A stretch of DNA of 34,865 nucleotides from contig CAJKQX010000021.1 in assembly GCA_905202125.1 (NCBI GenBank), positions 1-34,865 of the forward strand. Reading direction: 5' to 3'. Made by a program: the position numbers and the translations under genes. The notes under the pieces are model-generated. The model saw nothing but the letters and a program-made list of their open reading frames with translations. It did no database searches and had not been told where the DNA came from. Source of the stretch: an uncultured Prevotella sp. (GTDB lineage: Bacteria; Bacteroidota; Bacteroidia; Bacteroidales; Bacteroidaceae). Shown here in pieces: positions 32,240-34,865 of the stretch (the stretch's first letter is position 1; the number at the start of each line of letters is the position of its first letter).

Positions 32240-33573
32240 CCGAGCAATTCTTTTTCTGCTTTATCTACGTTATCGAAACTGAAACCGCCCATCACCTCCT
32301 GCATGAGCGCCTCGATGCGGTCGTTGCACAGATTGCCGAGGCTGCCCTCATGCGTGTGATGCAGGTCGTGACCGGCCCTGAACGAACCGTTCTCAATATC
32401 CAGACCCACCTTTTTGTAGGCGTCTCTGAACGGCATGCCCTCCACCACGAGGCGGTTGACCTCCTCCACGGAGAATATCGGGTCGTACATCGGATTGTCC
32501 AGTATATGCTCGTTCACCTCCATGTTGCCGATGATGTAGGCGGCCATGTGCAGACAGTCTTTCAGTTCGGCAAAGGCAGGAAGGAACACCTCTTTGATGA
32601 TTTGCAGGTCGCGAAAATATCCCGAGGGCAGATTGTTCATTATCATCGTTATCTGCATGGGCAATGCCTGCAGTTTGTTGCATTTGGCACGTATCAGTTC
32701 GAATACGTCGGGATTCTTCTTATGCGGCATGATGGAACTGCCTGTGGTACACTCTTTGGGCAATTTGACGAAGCCGAAATTCTGACTGTTGAACATACAG
32801 GCATCAAACGCCATCTTGGCCACTGTCCCGGCCACCGATGCGAGGGCGAACGCCACGTTGCGTTCCATCTTGCCCCGACCCATCTGTGCGTACACCACGT
32901 TGTAGTCCATCGAGTCGAATCCCAACAGGCGAGTGGTGAGCGAACGGTCCAGAGGGAACGACGATCCGTATCCGGCGGCCGACCCCAACGGGTTACGATT
33001 GGTCATGCGCCACGCCGCCTGCATGAAAAGCATATCATCGGCCAGCGACTCGGCATAGGCGGCAAACCACAGTCCGAACGAGCTGGGCATCGCTATCTGC
33101 AGATGGGTGTATCCCGGCATGAGCACGTCTTTGGTCCCGTTGCTCTTGGATATTAGCTCATCGAAGAGCACCTTCATCATGTCCACCACCTCTCTGAGCT
33201 CATGGCGGGTGTACAGTTTGAGGTCCACGAGCACCTGGTCGTTGCGCGAGCGTCCGCTGTGTATCTTCTTGCCTATGTCTCCGAGGCGTCGGGTGAGCAT
33301 CAGTTCCACTTGCGAGTGCACGTCCTCCACGCCCTCCTCTATCTTGAATTCGCCACGTATGCACATGGCGTAGATATCCTTCAGTTCGGCGAGGAGCTTG
33401 TCCAGTTCGTCCCGCCGCATCAGTCCCACCTTCTCAAGCATGGTGATATGCGCCATCGAACCGAGCACATCGTACGGCGCGAGATACAAGTCGAGCTCGC
33501 GGTCGCGGCCCACGGTGAATCGCTCGATGTCGCGATCCATCTCAAAATTCTTTTCCCACAGTTTGTTTGCCAT
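32236..33573 (-). CDS. argH: Argininosuccinate lyase
   Basis: A 445-residue enzyme of the fumarase/aspartase superfamily that splits argininosuccinate into arginine and fumarate, the last step of arginine synthesis. The signature GSSIMPHKKNPD (278-289) contains the catalytic serine loop. SGRSRNDQVLVDLKLY (106-121) and PGYTHLQIAMPSSF (153-166, with the acid/base H157) are also intact. The length is normal. The gene starts 10 bases after the SRPBCC protein gene in the pyrE operon and is coupled to the lipoprotein gene downstream. Confidence 0.97.
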   Translation of the reverse strand: MANKLWEKNFEMDRDIERFTVGRDRELDLYLAPYDVLGSMAHITMLEKVGLMRRDELDKLLAELKDIYAMCIRGEFKIEEGVEDVHSQVELMLTRRLGDIGKKIHSGRSRNDQVLVDLKLYTRHELREVVDMMKVLFDELISKSNGTKDVLMPGYTHLQIAMPSSFGLWFAAYAESLADDMLFMQAAWRMTNRNPLGSAAGYGSSFPLDRSLTTRLLGFDSMDYNVVYAQMGRGKMERNVAFALASVAGTVAKMAFDACMFNSQNFGFVKLPKECTTGSSIMPHKKNPDVFELIRAKCNKLQALPMQITMIMNNLPSGYFRDLQIIKEVFLPAFAELKDCLHMAAYIIGNMEVNEHILDNPMYDPIFSVEEVNRLVVEGMPFRDAYKKVGLDIENGSFRAGHDLHHTHEGSLGNLCNDRIEALMQEVMGGFSFDNVDKAEKELLG

Positions 33574-33583
33574 TGTCTGAATC

Positions 33584-34000
33584 CTATTCGTAGTTTATCA
33601 TCTGCAGCATGTCGGCTATCTTCTCCAGTCCCTCCTGCAACGGTTTCTTGATCATGCTCACCAGAAACGGGTTCACCTCCGACTTGATGGTGAGCTTCAT
33701 CTTGCACACGCTCTCGCTCACAGGCAGTATCTGTATCCAGAAATTGAAGGGCATGGGCGACTCGGATGTCTCAAACTTGATGCACTTGGGTTCTTCTCTG
33801 TCCACTATGCGCATGGTGATGGCGCCCACCGGGGCCACCTTCACAGAGAGTGTGTCGCTGTCGAACGAGAAATCCTGTATCTTGTCTGCCGGCACACGAT
33901 CTTTCACTTTCTCCAGATTACTCAGGTCGCTCAGCATGTTGTAGACGTTCTGCTGCGGATATGATATCTGGCGTATGCTGCTTTCAAATTTTGTACTCAT
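33584..34000 (-). CDS. SRPBCC (START-like) domain protein
   Basis: A 138-residue single-domain protein of the SRPBCC/Bet v1-like fold, which binds hydrophobic ligands in a deep cavity. The helix-grip pattern is visible: an N-terminal strand, two short helices (QQNVYNMLSDLSNLEKV), a run of beta-strands (LSVKVAPVGAITMRIVDRE and the following pairs), and a long C-terminal helix (PLQEGLEKIADMLQMI). No signal peptide is visible. It lies between pyrE (27-base gap) and argH (10-base gap). Its ligand and role are unknown. Confidence 0.78.
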   Translation of the reverse strand: MSTKFESSIRQISYPQQNVYNMLSDLSNLEKVKDRVPADKIQDFSFDSDTLSVKVAPVGAITMRIVDREEPKCIKFETSESPMPFNFWIQILPVSESVCKMKLTIKSEVNPFLVSMIKKPLQEGLEKIADMLQMINYE

Positions 34001-34027
34001 TATTGTTTTTATACGTTCGTCGTGATA

Positions 34028-34660
34028 TTATTTCATCCAGTTGGCCGGATCCTTGCGCCACTCGTGCAGCAACGCCACGTCGCTGTCGGCAATGTATCCG
34101 GTAGCCACAGCCTGGGCCACCACGTGCTCATAGTCGGTGAGGGTCTCGAGCTTGACATTGGCGTTGGCAAAAGCCTCGGCGGCCACGGGGAATCCGTAAG
34201 TGTAGGATGCCACCATTCCCACAACCTCATAACCTGCGGCGCGCAATGCCTCGACGGCCTTCAGACTGCTGCCTCCGGTAGAGATGAGGTCTTCCACAAC
34301 CACCACTTTGGCGCCCTGCGGGAGCTCTCCTTCTATCAGGTTGCCCATGCCGTGGTCCTTAGCCTTACTGCGCACATAGACGAAGGGCAGGTTGAGCGCA
34401 TCGGCCACGAGTGCTCCCTGGGCTATCGCACCCGTAGCCACGCCGGCCACTGCCTCTGCCTCGGGAAATTTCTCGAGTATCATGTGCACCAGACGCAGCT
34501 TGACGTAGTTGCGCAGTCCGGGGAACGACAGGGTCTTGCGGTTGTCGCAATAGAACGGTGATTTCCAGCCCGAGGCCCAGGTGAACGGGTCGTTGGGCTG
34601 CAATTTTATCGCTTTCACATTCAACAGTTTCGATGCGAAATCATTTTTCAGTGTATCCAT
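34028..34660 (-). CDS. pyrE: Orotate phosphoribosyltransferase
   Basis: A 210-residue enzyme that joins orotate to PRPP to give orotidine monophosphate in pyrimidine synthesis. The PRPP-binding motif VVVVEDLISTGGSS (119-132) is complete, and the flexible catalytic loop appears as VRSKAKDHGMGNLIEG (96-111). The length is standard. It is the first gene of a unit with an SRPBCC protein, argH and a lipoprotein, driven by a good promoter 30-60 bases upstream. Confidence 0.96.
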   Translation of the reverse strand: MDTLKNDFASKLLNVKAIKLQPNDPFTWASGWKSPFYCDNRKTLSFPGLRNYVKLRLVHMILEKFPEAEAVAGVATGAIAQGALVADALNLPFVYVRSKAKDHGMGNLIEGELPQGAKVVVVEDLISTGGSSLKAVEALRAAGYEVVGMVASYTYGFPVAAEAFANANVKLETLTDYEHVVAQAVATGYIADSDVALLHEWRKDPANWMK

Positions 34661-34691
34661 TGTTTTATCCTTTTTAATTTTTATTACACCA

Positions 34692-34722
34692 CAAAGTTAA
34701 TGCAAATAGCGTGAATATCAAA
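34692..34722 (-). promoter_or_regulatory. Bacteroidetes promoter of pyrE
   Basis: On the minus strand, TTTG at 34722-34719, a 19-base spacer, then TAACTTTG at 34699-34692. The start codon lies about 30 bases downstream at 34660. The rest of the window end (34723-34865) shows no gene; it has a run of eight C (34809-34816) and a small hairpin GCCGT/ACGGC just after it. Confidence 0.85.
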
Positions 34723-34865
34723 GAAAAAGATGTTTTTATTGTCGTTTTGGGTCTGCTATACCCCTGCCGGTATATCGAAAAATAAAAAAGGGACCGCGCC
34801 CTGCGCAGCCCCCCCCAGGCCGTCCGAAAACGGCACTTTGAGGCATATCACAGTTGGCAGAGCCG

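Noticed and set aside
34809..34816. Run of eight C as a phase-variable tract
   Set aside because: It lies in no recognisable gene or between promoter elements, and the window ends just after it.

Overview
The window looks like chromosomal DNA from a gut-type Bacteroidales bacterium (Muribaculaceae or Prevotellaceae would fit; I cannot name the species). The evidence is the Bacteroidetes promoter pattern TTTG-N19/20-TAnnTTTG upstream of nine transcription units, a SusC/TonB-style outer membrane protein family, lipoproteins with lipoboxes ending in Cys, an OmpA/TPR lipoprotein, a DUF4369-like thioredoxin lipoprotein, and many ATGA start/stop overlaps. There is no CRISPR array, rRNA or phage.

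Layout. 1-8 kb: the remains of an outer membrane beta-barrel receptor with its middle deleted, a CstA-type transporter with a HAD phosphatase, a glycosyltransferase coupled to a methyltransferase, a bile acid/sodium symporter-family transporter, and trpS. 8.3-15.6 kb: a surface polysaccharide region with a Wzx-like flippase, GT2, a bifunctional CDP-ribitol synthase-like enzyme (IspD/TarI-type cytidylyltransferase fused to an SDR), LicD, a fucosyltransferase-like protein, a GNAT and another glycosyltransferase. The last two groups diverge from a strikingly symmetric double promoter. 15.6-16.2 kb: an AT-rich noncoding segment with inverted and tandem repeats that runs into the end of the next gene.

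16.2-26.8 kb: a tightly packed ten-gene minus-strand operon read from a promoter at 26.8 kb: HAD phosphatase, phosphoethanolamine transferase-like protein, two acyltransferase-3 proteins, a UbiA-type enzyme resembling decaprenyl-phosphate phosphoribosyltransferase, a HAD-IB phosphatase, a GtrA protein, two paralogous polytopic membrane proteins (DUF6080-like, possibly GT-C), and a GT4. UbiA, HAD, GtrA and the polytopic proteins together suggest a route that makes, dephosphorylates, flips and transfers a polyprenyl-phosphate pentose. With the CDP-ribitol/LicD pair next door, the locus may build a pentose/ribitol-phosphate-containing surface glycan. This is the most interesting biology in the window, and it is inference.

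26.9-34.7 kb: housekeeping genes on the minus strand: a ComM/YifB ATPase, a thioredoxin-like lipoprotein lacking CXXC, the OmpA/TPR lipoprotein directly behind tRNA-Leu(UAA), a 176-bp MITE-like element flanked by TTAA, and an operon pyrE / SRPBCC protein / argH / cysteine-rich lipoprotein. The last 200 bases hold the pyrE promoter and no recognisable gene.
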